Of a DNA stretch of 64,000 nucleotides, positions 10,816 to 19,199 are shown piece after piece. The position numbers and the translations under genes were made by a program. This DNA is from Ruminiclostridium cellulolyticum H10. GTDB taxonomy: Bacteria; Bacillota; Clostridia; Acetivibrionales; DSM-1351. Below the pieces are notes generated by a model. It was not told where the DNA came from. It was given only the letters and a program-made list of their open reading frames with translations, and did not search any database. Numbering within the stretch: position 1 is the stretch's first letter; every line of letters starts with the position of its first letter. Where the stretch lies: the NCBI RefSeq assembly GCF_000022065.1, contig NC_011898.1:1510001-1574000 (forward strand), read 5' to 3'.

Positions 10816-12630
10816 ATGAAAAAAGTTCGTACAGTCAGTACAATTATCTTTTTAGGACTTATGATTACCGTAATTATGGTTTTGAATACTGGTGCATGGG
10901 ATAACGGTCTTGCAAAAACACCACCGATGGGATGGAACAGTTGGAACATATTCCATGGAGACATTAATGAAACTAAAATCAAACAGATTGCTGATACCAT
11001 GGTAAGCTCGGGTATGAAGGAAGCTGGCTATGTATACCTGAATCTGGATGATAACTGGATGGCAAATCCTGCAAGAGATTCCAATGGGAACTTGCGGGCC
11101 GATCCTACACGATTCCCAAGTGGGATTAGGGCTTTAGCTGATTATGTACATGCAAAAGGTCTCAAACTAGGGATATACGGATGTCGTGGAACAATGACCT
11201 GTATGAATATTCCTCAAAGCGGAAGCAAGGGTTATGAGGACAAGGATGCAAAGACATTTGCTTCATGGGGAATTGATTACCTTAAATATGATAACTGCAA
11301 TATACCTAACGGAAGTGACATGAAAACCGATTACCAGAAAATGCAGACCGCTCTTGCAAATTGCGGAAGACCAATAGTATTCAGTATATGTGCATGGGGA
11401 TATCAGAGCTGGATGCCTGCAACAGGTAATTTATGGCGTACTACCGGGGATATCGCTGATAAGTGGGATAACGGAAACGAATGGTTCAAAGGTATTATAA
11501 ATGCAATTGATGGTAATGCACAATACACAAGTTCAGCCGCACCCGGTGCATGGAATGATCCTGATATGCTTGAAATCGGAAACGGTGGATGTACAACAGA
11601 GGAATACCGTACACAGATGAGTATGTGGAGTATGATGGCTTCTCCCCTTATTGCAGGAAATGATATAAGGACCATGTCACAGACAACAAAGGATATTCTA
11701 TTGAATAAGGAAGTAATAGCAATAGACCAGGATCCTGCAGGAGTTCAGGGAAAAAGAGTTAAAAGTGCAAATGGTCTTGAGATTTGGGTAAAACCACTGG
11801 GTACGAATGGTACAACTAAGGCAGTTGCTTTATTGAACAGGAATTCGGCAACATCCAATATTACAGTTAATTGGTCAGATATAGGTGTAAGTGGAAGTGT
11901 TACGGTCAGGGATTTGTGGGCTAAATCTGACAAAGGCAGTTTTACGGGCTCATACACAGCGTCTGTTCCTTCACATGGAACTGTTTTGATTAAGATTTCC
12001 ACTGAGCCGCCGGCACCTGTTGATGCAACAAAGCAAATAGAAGCAGAGAGTTATAGCAATCAGTCAGGAATCCAGACAGAAACCTGTTCGGAAGGCGGAG
12101 AGGATGTAGGCTTTATCGAAAACGGGGACTATACTGTTTACAGCAATGTGGATTTCGGTGATGGAGTCGGAGGCTTCCAGGCAAGAGTAGCAAGTGCGAC
12201 CAGCGGAGGCAATATTGAGATTAGACTTGACAGCCCTGCCGGGACTTTAATTGGAACCTGTCCGGTTGCCGGAACAGGGGATTGGCAGACTTATACTGAT
12301 GTAAAATGTACTGTCAGCGGGGCAACAGGAAAACATGATGTATACCTTGTATTTAAAGGAGATAGCGGATATTTATTCAACCTTAATTGGTTCACATTTA
12401 CTCCAGGAAGTGTCAATACGGGTACATTGGGTGATTTAAATTCCGACGGACAAGTAGACGCGATAGATTTACAGTTATTGAAAAAGTATATTTTAGGACT
12501 GGGAGCAATCGAAAATACAAAACTGGCAGATTTGGATGCCAACGGAGATATCAATGCAATAGATTTTTCACTGCTGAAACAATTCTTACTAGGCATAAGG
12601 ACCAGCTTTCCGGGGCAGGGGGCAGCATAA
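10816..12630 (+). CDS. Cellulosomal GH27 alpha-galactosidase with CBM6 and dockerin
   Basis: A secreted 604-residue enzyme. Signal peptide about 1-27, GH27 TIM barrel and C-terminal sandwich about 31-390, CBM6 about 402-530, dockerin about 540-604. Diagnostic motifs are TPPMGWNSWN near the start, YLKYDNCN with the nucleophile Asp near 159, and GAWNDPDM with the acid/base Asp near 248. Expected role: removal of terminal alpha-galactose (or beta-L-arabinopyranose, a known activity in GH27) from hemicellulose side chains. Its CBM6 is very close in DNA sequence to that of the GH59 gene that follows. The start has an AGGGGGG ribosome binding site. Confidence 0.93.
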   Translation: MKKVRTVSTIIFLGLMITVIMVLNTGAWDNGLAKTPPMGWNSWNIFHGDINETKIKQIADTMVSSGMKEAGYVYLNLDDNWMANPARDSNGNLRADPTRFPSGIRALADYVHAKGLKLGIYGCRGTMTCMNIPQSGSKGYEDKDAKTFASWGIDYLKYDNCNIPNGSDMKTDYQKMQTALANCGRPIVFSICAWGYQSWMPATGNLWRTTGDIADKWDNGNEWFKGIINAIDGNAQYTSSAAPGAWNDPDMLEIGNGGCTTEEYRTQMSMWSMMASPLIAGNDIRTMSQTTKDILLNKEVIAIDQDPAGVQGKRVKSANGLEIWVKPLGTNGTTKAVALLNRNSATSNITVNWSDIGVSGSVTVRDLWAKSDKGSFTGSYTASVPSHGTVLIKISTEPPAPVDATKQIEAESYSNQSGIQTETCSEGGEDVGFIENGDYTVYSNVDFGDGVGGFQARVASATSGGNIEIRLDSPAGTLIGTCPVAGTGDWQTYTDVKCTVSGATGKHDVYLVFKGDSGYLFNLNWFTFTPGSVNTGTLGDLNSDGQVDAIDLQLLKKYILGLGAIENTKLADLDANGDINAIDFSLLKQFLLGIRTSFPGQGAA

Positions 12631-12659
12631 TTTAGCGATATCCTGATAGGAGGTTGAAA

Positions 12660-15600
12660 ATGAAAAGAAAGATTTTATCTGTTCTTTTGCTTGTCACAAT
12701 GACTACAGCATTGTTTTCAGCTACACCGATGAATACCGCTTCAGCCGCAAGTACGGACTTTGTACTAGACGGAAACAATATCAAAGCGGGCAACATCAAC
12801 GGTCTCACATTTAAGGGGTTCGGCGTCCTCAGTGGAAACAGCTCAAGTGCACTGTTGATGGATTACAAGTCGGAGCATCCTGAGAAATATACAGAATTAC
12901 TGCAAATTCTGTTCGGTGGAAAAAATCCGATTATGACACATGTCAAAATTGAGATGGGTAATGACCGTAACAACTCCACCGGACCAGATCCCTCAACAAT
13001 GCGTTGGGAAAATGAGACGGCTAATGTCAAAAGACACCCCGGATTTCAACTTGCGGCTGATGCCAAGAAGGTGAACCCCAATCTTAAAGTCAGCATATTA
13101 CGCTGGAATGCCCCCGGTTGGGCAAATAGCAATGATAAGATTTATACATGGTATAAGAACACCATATTAGCAGCATACCGTCAATATGGTTATATGATTG
13201 ATTACGTAAACCCGGGGGTCAACGAACAAACACCGAATTTAACCTGGACTAAGCAATACGCCCAGCGTATCAAAACAGACAGTACAGGTTTTAACAATGC
13301 TGAAGAACGGGCACTTTACAACAATATTAAGGTGGTGATTTCCGACGAAGTTTCCGTCGGTTCCTTCGGGGATGATATGGTCAGTGATTCCACCCTTCGT
13401 GATGCCGTATCTGTCGCTGCATATCACTATAATACTGATGACAATAGCTTGGGAAGTTTCAAACAGCTTGCCGAATCCTTTGACAAAGAGGTGTGGAATA
13501 GTGAAGCACAGGCCACTTTTAGTAATTCGTCCTTTCGTCCCAATAACAATATGAAAGATCCAACAGTAGCAGGAACCGGCATAGGAGGCACAAATGGGCC
13601 ACTGGAAATGGGAAATACTGTTATAAAGGGGTTTGTAAATTCAAGGAGGACACATTTTATCTATCAGCCAGTCATTGGGTCCTTCTATGAGGGTGGGCAG
13701 TACTCTTTTAAGGAATTGGTATCCGCACGTGATCCTTGGTCCGGGTGGATTCACTATGATGCCGGTCTTGTCATACTTCGGCATTTCAGTTGGTTTTCAA
13801 AGGCTGGCTGGGAAAATGAGAGTAATACCGCAGGGGTTTGGAGGGCTGTACCTCAGGCGAGTTTCACAGGTGCGACGGGTACGAATCCTGTTAATGGGCG
13901 TAATGGCACTCCCAGTTATATGACACTAGCTTCTCCGGACAAGCATGATTTTTCAACTATCTTCATTAACGATAGTGAATATTCCAAAACCTACACGTTT
14001 AAGACCATCAATATGGCTTATTCGGGAAACCCCTCGCTGGAAGTATGGGAAACTAGAGCAGCTGATAAGGGAGCATCTTTTAATAGTAATTACATGAAGT
14101 ACACTGGAACGGTTTCCACAAATAGCAGCGGAGTTTATACAGTAAACGTAAAACCTTATTCGATTGTTACAGTTACAACATTAAGTAACAGTGGAAAAGC
14201 AGAGTTCAATACGCCTCTTCCGGTGGAGGGGGACCGCCCGGTTCTGGATACAGACAAGACAGGTTCAATGCAGGATACCAGGGATAATATATTATATGCT
14301 GACAACTTTGATTATTCCAGCAAAACTGCCCCTGTCATAGCGGAGGGGGGACAAATCACAGGAACCCAAAGTTATATAGATTCCCGAGGAGGCTCAAAAA
14401 GTGCTATACCACGTTATGCCAGCGACAGAAACGGTGCATTTGAAGTGTATCTTCCTGACGGGTCCAGCAACTATATCCTTCGCCAACAGGTGAATCAGTC
14501 AAGTATGGGGCTTGGGGGCACATGGAATAATGGTAATCCAATCACCGGCATTGGAGATAACCGTTGGATGAACTATAAGGCAAGTGTGGATGTTTCATTT
14601 GAACACAACAGTACAGAGGGCGGTAACAATTATGCTGCAATCGGTGCCAGACAGCAGGGTGGTGAAAATTCACACTACTTAAATGGTACTCCTTATATAC
14701 TGAAATTCTGGTTTGACGGCGGTTGGTCGCTACTAGTAAATGGAAGTTCCGTGGCAAATGGTAATGTAGCAAGCGGCTCGGGTGGAGTGAAAATCAGTGG
14801 TTTTAATACAGCTTATAATGCATGGCATAACATCTCTATCATGGTTGCAGACAATAAGGTGACTGCGTATCTGGACAATACCATCCTTTATACCTATACA
14901 GATACTACCCAAAGATTGTCCGGGCGTATTGATCTGGCAAGCGGCTATTACAATACTTGTTTTGACAATTTGAAGGTTGAAACAATAGACGGTTATGCAC
15001 CTTACTACTCTGAAATGCTGGACAATCTGGAAATGTACGATTTGTCTTCTGTTTCTGCTACAAAGCTTGTTTACGGCGGTTCTTGGGCACATGAAAACGG
15101 CAAATCCATGTACAATTACCAACGATCACTTTCCACGAGCCAGGGAATAGGTGCTACTATTCAGTATTCATTCACTGGCACCGGGCTGGACATTCTTGGA
15201 GCCAACAACGGTTCTGCTAAGTTAGAGGTAACTGTTGATGGAAGAGTTGTTAATTCCTCAGTGGGAACCATGGTTTCAGGGAATTTACACCAAAACTTTA
15301 CGCTTCACGGTCTTGAGTACGGTAAGCATACGGTTTGTTTGAAGGTGTTAAGTGGTACTATGGTTGTCGATGCTGTTGGGGTTGTTGCAAACATAGCCGG
15401 TGCTTCGGAGATACCCGTTGAACAATCTGCGTATTCAAGGATAGAAGCAGAGAGCTACAGCAACCAGTCAGGAATCCAGACAGAAACCTGTTCGGAAGGC
15501 GGAGAGGATGTGGGCTTTGTTGAAAACGGCGACTATACTGTTTACAACAATGTGGATTTCGGCGATGGTGTCGGAGGCTTCCAAGCAAGAGTAGCAAGTG

Positions 15601-16028
15601 CAACCAGTGGAGGCAATATTGAGATCAGGCTTGACAGCTCTACCGGGACTTTGATAGGAACTTGTCCTGTTGCCGGAACAGGGGATTGGCAGACTTATAC
15701 TGATGCAAAATGTACTGTCAGCGGGGTAACAGGAAAACATGATGTATACCTTGTATTTAAAGGAGATAGCGGATATTTATTTAATCTTAACTGGTTTACA
15801 TTTAGTGAGAAAACTGTCATAGGGAATTTGGGTGATATAAACTCGGACGGACAAGTAGATGCAATAGATTTACAGGTATTGAAAAAGTATCTTTTGCAAC
15901 TAGGGGAAATTGGAGATACGAAGCTGGCAGATTTGGATGCCAACGGAGAAATTAACGCAATCGATTTTTCATTACTCAAACAATTTTTACTGGGTACTAT
16001 TATTAGTTTTCCGGGAGAAGCACTATAA
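12660..16028 (+). CDS. Cellulosomal GH59 beta-galactosidase-like enzyme with accessory sandwiches, CBM6 and dockerin
   Basis: A secreted 1122-residue protein. Signal peptide about 1-29, GH59 (galactocerebrosidase-like) catalytic barrel about 35-510, a lectin-like sandwich about 545-790, a second jelly-roll about 790-920, CBM6 about 925-1050, dockerin about 1058-1122. Catalytic candidates are the Glu in NPGVNEQTP (acid/base) and the Glu in WNSEAQ (nucleophile). GH59 is best known from animal galactosylceramidase, so the bacterial substrate is probably a galactose-bearing plant glycan. Start: ATG at 12660 six bases after ATAGGAGG. A TTG at 12654 abuts the ribosome binding site and is rejected. 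Confidence 0.88.
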   Translation: MKRKILSVLLLVTMTTALFSATPMNTASAASTDFVLDGNNIKAGNINGLTFKGFGVLSGNSSSALLMDYKSEHPEKYTELLQILFGGKNPIMTHVKIEMGNDRNNSTGPDPSTMRWENETANVKRHPGFQLAADAKKVNPNLKVSILRWNAPGWANSNDKIYTWYKNTILAAYRQYGYMIDYVNPGVNEQTPNLTWTKQYAQRIKTDSTGFNNAEERALYNNIKVVISDEVSVGSFGDDMVSDSTLRDAVSVAAYHYNTDDNSLGSFKQLAESFDKEVWNSEAQATFSNSSFRPNNNMKDPTVAGTGIGGTNGPLEMGNTVIKGFVNSRRTHFIYQPVIGSFYEGGQYSFKELVSARDPWSGWIHYDAGLVILRHFSWFSKAGWENESNTAGVWRAVPQASFTGATGTNPVNGRNGTPSYMTLASPDKHDFSTIFINDSEYSKTYTFKTINMAYSGNPSLEVWETRAADKGASFNSNYMKYTGTVSTNSSGVYTVNVKPYSIVTVTTLSNSGKAEFNTPLPVEGDRPVLDTDKTGSMQDTRDNILYADNFDYSSKTAPVIAEGGQITGTQSYIDSRGGSKSAIPRYASDRNGAFEVYLPDGSSNYILRQQVNQSSMGLGGTWNNGNPITGIGDNRWMNYKASVDVSFEHNSTEGGNNYAAIGARQQGGENSHYLNGTPYILKFWFDGGWSLLVNGSSVANGNVASGSGGVKISGFNTAYNAWHNISIMVADNKVTAYLDNTILYTYTDTTQRLSGRIDLASGYYNTCFDNLKVETIDGYAPYYSEMLDNLEMYDLSSVSATKLVYGGSWAHENGKSMYNYQRSLSTSQGIGATIQYSFTGTGLDILGANNGSAKLEVTVDGRVVNSSVGTMVSGNLHQNFTLHGLEYGKHTVCLKVLSGTMVVDAVGVVANIAGASEIPVEQSAYSRIEAESYSNQSGIQTETCSEGGEDVGFVENGDYTVYNNVDFGDGVGGFQARVASATSGGNIEIRLDSSTGTLIGTCPVAGTGDWQTYTDAKCTVSGVTGKHDVYLVFKGDSGYLFNLNWFTFSEKTVIGNLGDINSDGQVDAIDLQVLKKYLLQLGEIGDTKLADLDANGEINAIDFSLLKQFLLGTIISFPGEAL

Positions 16029-16091
16029 GGGGACATCACCGTTCCATATGTGTGAAGAATTACAAATATAATATAAGGAGGCTTTTTTGGT

Positions 16092-19000
16092 ATGTTGAGA
16101 AAGAAAATTTTATGTATATTTCTTGTGACTGTATTAATGCTAACTATATTACCAATACCTCAACAGACGGTAATGGCTGATACAGGGGTACTTAAGGAAC
16201 TTAAAGGAACTGACATCTACAACGGATTAAGGGGACTGAATTTTAACGAGGGTTGGAAATTCAATAAGGGGGATGTAAGCAACGGCCAGAGTACCGGGTA
16301 TAATGACAGCGGCTGGTCAGGTGTTACACTGCCACATGACTGGAGTATTTATAACACTTTTAATAAATCCTCAGCAGCGGGTGCAGGAGGAGGTTATCTG
16401 GATGGAGGAATCGGATGGTACAGGAAAACCTTTACCGTACCTTCGGATTATACAGGAAAGAAGGTATTCATTGAATTCGACGGAGCGTACATGAACAGCC
16501 AGGTATGGATTAACGGTACTTTGCTGGGAACCCGTCCATATGGCTATTCATCCTTTGAATATGATTTAACTCCATACCTCAATATAGGTGGAAGTAATGT
16601 TATTGCAGTAAGGCTCAACAATAACCAACCCACTAGCCGCTGGTATTCAGGAAGCGGTATTTATCGGAATGTATGGCTGACAGTATTAGATCCTGTGCAT
16701 GTGACATACTGCGGAATGTTTGTAACAACACCCACGGTCAGCAGCAGTTCGGCCACCGCAAACGTCAGCACAAAGGTATTGAATCAGGGAAGTACTGCAA
16801 AATCGGTATCATTAAAAACTACAATTACCGATGCGGAGGGTAATGTCGTAGCCACAAATACTTCTTCAGTGGCTAGTATAGCTGGCAGTGGTAGCAATAC
16901 CTTCAGTCAGAATCTGACAGTATCAAACCCGCATTTATGGTCTCCCGCTTCACCATACCTATATGCTGTTCAAACCCAGGTTATTGTGGACGGAAATGTA
17001 ACAGATACATATAGTTCTACATTGGGAATCAGATATTTCAGCTTTAGCTCCACATCAGGCTTTTCACTTAATGGTGTAAATATGAAGATAAATGGAGTGT
17101 GTCTGCATCATGATTTGGGTTCTCTTGGTGCGGCTGTTAACTATCGTGCAATTGAAAGAGAACTTCAGATTATGAAGGATATGGGATGTAATGCAATTCG
17201 TACTTCACATAACCCGCCAGACCCGCAAATGCTGGAAATATGTGACAGATTAGGTTTGATGGTTATGGATGAAGCATTTGACTGCTGGGAAACAGGAAAA
17301 AATTCTAATGACTACCATCTGTACTTTAACAATTGGGCACAGACCGATCTTCAAGCAATGGTTACAAGGGATCGTAATCATCCGTCAATTATCATGTACA
17401 GCATAGGCAATGAGATTCCTTCACCAAGTGTAGCTACAGCGACAAAGCTTAAGAATTGGGTAAAAGATGTTGATAACACACGACCAGTCACATTGGGAAC
17501 TTTCGCCGTAAGCATGGGTGATGCAACTCCGCAGGCGGTCGCAAGTGTTCTTGATTTAGTGGGCTATAACTATTTTCCATACATGTACGACGGAGGACAT
17601 AACAATCATCCGGAGTGGAAGATGTTTGGAAGTGAAACGAGTTCAGCGGTCAGAAGCCGCGGGGTTTATAAAACACCCACCAATAAAAACATCCTGACTG
17701 ACAGTGATAACCAGTGTTCCTCTTATGATAACAGTGTGGTCAGCTGGGGCAACAGTGCTGAATCTTCCTATAATGAAATTAATAAAAGAAATTACATGGC
17801 GGGTGAATTCATATGGACAGGATTTGACTATATCGGTGAACCTACACCTTACGAATGGCCGGCAAAAAGTTCGTATTTTGGAATAGTGGATACATGCGGG
17901 TTCCCGAAAGATATCTACTATTTCTATCAAAGTAAGTGGAGTACTAAACCGATGGTTCACATACTCCCACATTGGAACTGGTCTACGGGTACTAATGTAG
18001 AGGTATGGGCATACAGTAACTGCGATACTGTAGAACTATTCCTTAATGGGAAGTCACTTGGCTCGAAAAGCGTTGGAACAGCAGGACATCTTTCATGGAG
18101 TGTTCCATGGTCTTCAGGGACATTGCGGGCAAAAGGTACAAAGGGCGGCACTGTGGTATACGATGAAGTCGTCACAGCAGGTACTCCTTCAAAAGTCCTG
18201 TTGAAGCCTGACAGAACTTCTGTTAAAGCAGACGGTAAGGATTTGATATATATCGAAACAGATATTGCAGACGGCAACAATGTGACTGTCCCCACAGCTG
18301 ACAATACAGTGAATTTCTCCATATCAGGTCCCGGTGTAATTGTGGGAGTTGATAATGGAAATCCAATAAGTACGGAAGCATATAAAGGCAGCAGTCGTAA
18401 GGCTTTCAACGGTAAGTGTCTGGTAATTGTCCAGCCTACCAAAGTTAATGGAACAATTGTAGTAACGGCAAGCTCCAACGGACTATCCTCTGGAAGTGTT
18501 TCCATCGCTTCAACAGGAGGAGCAGAAGCACCCATCGTATCTGCCTATAAAAAGATTGAGGCCGAAAACTACGATAATCAGTCTGGAATCCAGACAGAAG
18601 CCTGTTCGGAAGGCGGACAGGATGTAGGATTTATTGAAAACGGGGACTACACTGTTTACAACAATGTGGATTTCGGTAGCGGTGCCGAGAGCTTTACGGC
18701 AAGAGCAGCAAGTGCTACTAGCGGAGGAAATATTGAGATCAGACTTGACAGTCCTAACGGGACTTTAATTGGAACTTGTCCAGTTGCAGGAACAGGTGAT
18801 TGGCAGACTTATGCTGATGTAAATTGCAGTGTCAGCGAGGTAAGCGGAAAACACGACCTGTATCTAAAATTCACCGGGGATAGCGGATATTTATTTAATA
18901 TTAACTGGTTTACATTTACTGCACGGAATTCAGCAAAATTGGGAGATTTGAATTCCGATGACCAAATAGACGCGATGGATTTCCAGTTGATGAAAAAGTA

Positions 19001-19139
19001 TCTGCTGGGACTGGGAGAAATTAAAGATACAAAGCTGGCCGATTTGGATGCAAGTGGTACTATTGATGTTTTAGATCTGATGCTGCTCAAACAGTACCTG
19101 CTAGGCACTATAACTTCTTTTCCGGGGCAGGGTACTTAA
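16092..19139 (+). CDS. Cellulosomal GH2 glycosidase (beta-galactosidase type) with CBM6 and dockerin
   Basis: A secreted 1015-residue enzyme. Signal peptide about 1-28. GH2 sugar-binding sandwich about 50-215, Ig-like domain 218-320, TIM barrel about 325-620, further C-terminal sandwiches about 640-810, CBM6 about 820-945 and dockerin about 950-1015. YSIGNEIP near 441 gives the acid/base Glu. FGSETSS near 513 carries the likely nucleophile, as in BgaA-type beta-galactosidases. Substrate is probably beta-galactose on hemicellulose or pectin side chains; glucuronidase or other GH2 activities cannot be excluded. The AAGGAGG lies about ten bases before the ATG. Confidence 0.91.
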   Translation: MLRKKILCIFLVTVLMLTILPIPQQTVMADTGVLKELKGTDIYNGLRGLNFNEGWKFNKGDVSNGQSTGYNDSGWSGVTLPHDWSIYNTFNKSSAAGAGGGYLDGGIGWYRKTFTVPSDYTGKKVFIEFDGAYMNSQVWINGTLLGTRPYGYSSFEYDLTPYLNIGGSNVIAVRLNNNQPTSRWYSGSGIYRNVWLTVLDPVHVTYCGMFVTTPTVSSSSATANVSTKVLNQGSTAKSVSLKTTITDAEGNVVATNTSSVASIAGSGSNTFSQNLTVSNPHLWSPASPYLYAVQTQVIVDGNVTDTYSSTLGIRYFSFSSTSGFSLNGVNMKINGVCLHHDLGSLGAAVNYRAIERELQIMKDMGCNAIRTSHNPPDPQMLEICDRLGLMVMDEAFDCWETGKNSNDYHLYFNNWAQTDLQAMVTRDRNHPSIIMYSIGNEIPSPSVATATKLKNWVKDVDNTRPVTLGTFAVSMGDATPQAVASVLDLVGYNYFPYMYDGGHNNHPEWKMFGSETSSAVRSRGVYKTPTNKNILTDSDNQCSSYDNSVVSWGNSAESSYNEINKRNYMAGEFIWTGFDYIGEPTPYEWPAKSSYFGIVDTCGFPKDIYYFYQSKWSTKPMVHILPHWNWSTGTNVEVWAYSNCDTVELFLNGKSLGSKSVGTAGHLSWSVPWSSGTLRAKGTKGGTVVYDEVVTAGTPSKVLLKPDRTSVKADGKDLIYIETDIADGNNVTVPTADNTVNFSISGPGVIVGVDNGNPISTEAYKGSSRKAFNGKCLVIVQPTKVNGTIVVTASSNGLSSGSVSIASTGGAEAPIVSAYKKIEAENYDNQSGIQTEACSEGGQDVGFIENGDYTVYNNVDFGSGAESFTARAASATSGGNIEIRLDSPNGTLIGTCPVAGTGDWQTYADVNCSVSEVSGKHDLYLKFTGDSGYLFNINWFTFTARNSAKLGDLNSDDQIDAMDFQLMKKYLLGLGEIKDTKLADLDASGTIDVLDLMLLKQYLLGTITSFPGQGT

Positions 19140-19199
19140 TTGCCTCGAAAGTATGAAATATATTTAACTTAAAAACTAATTTGGAAGAGAGGAAAGAAG

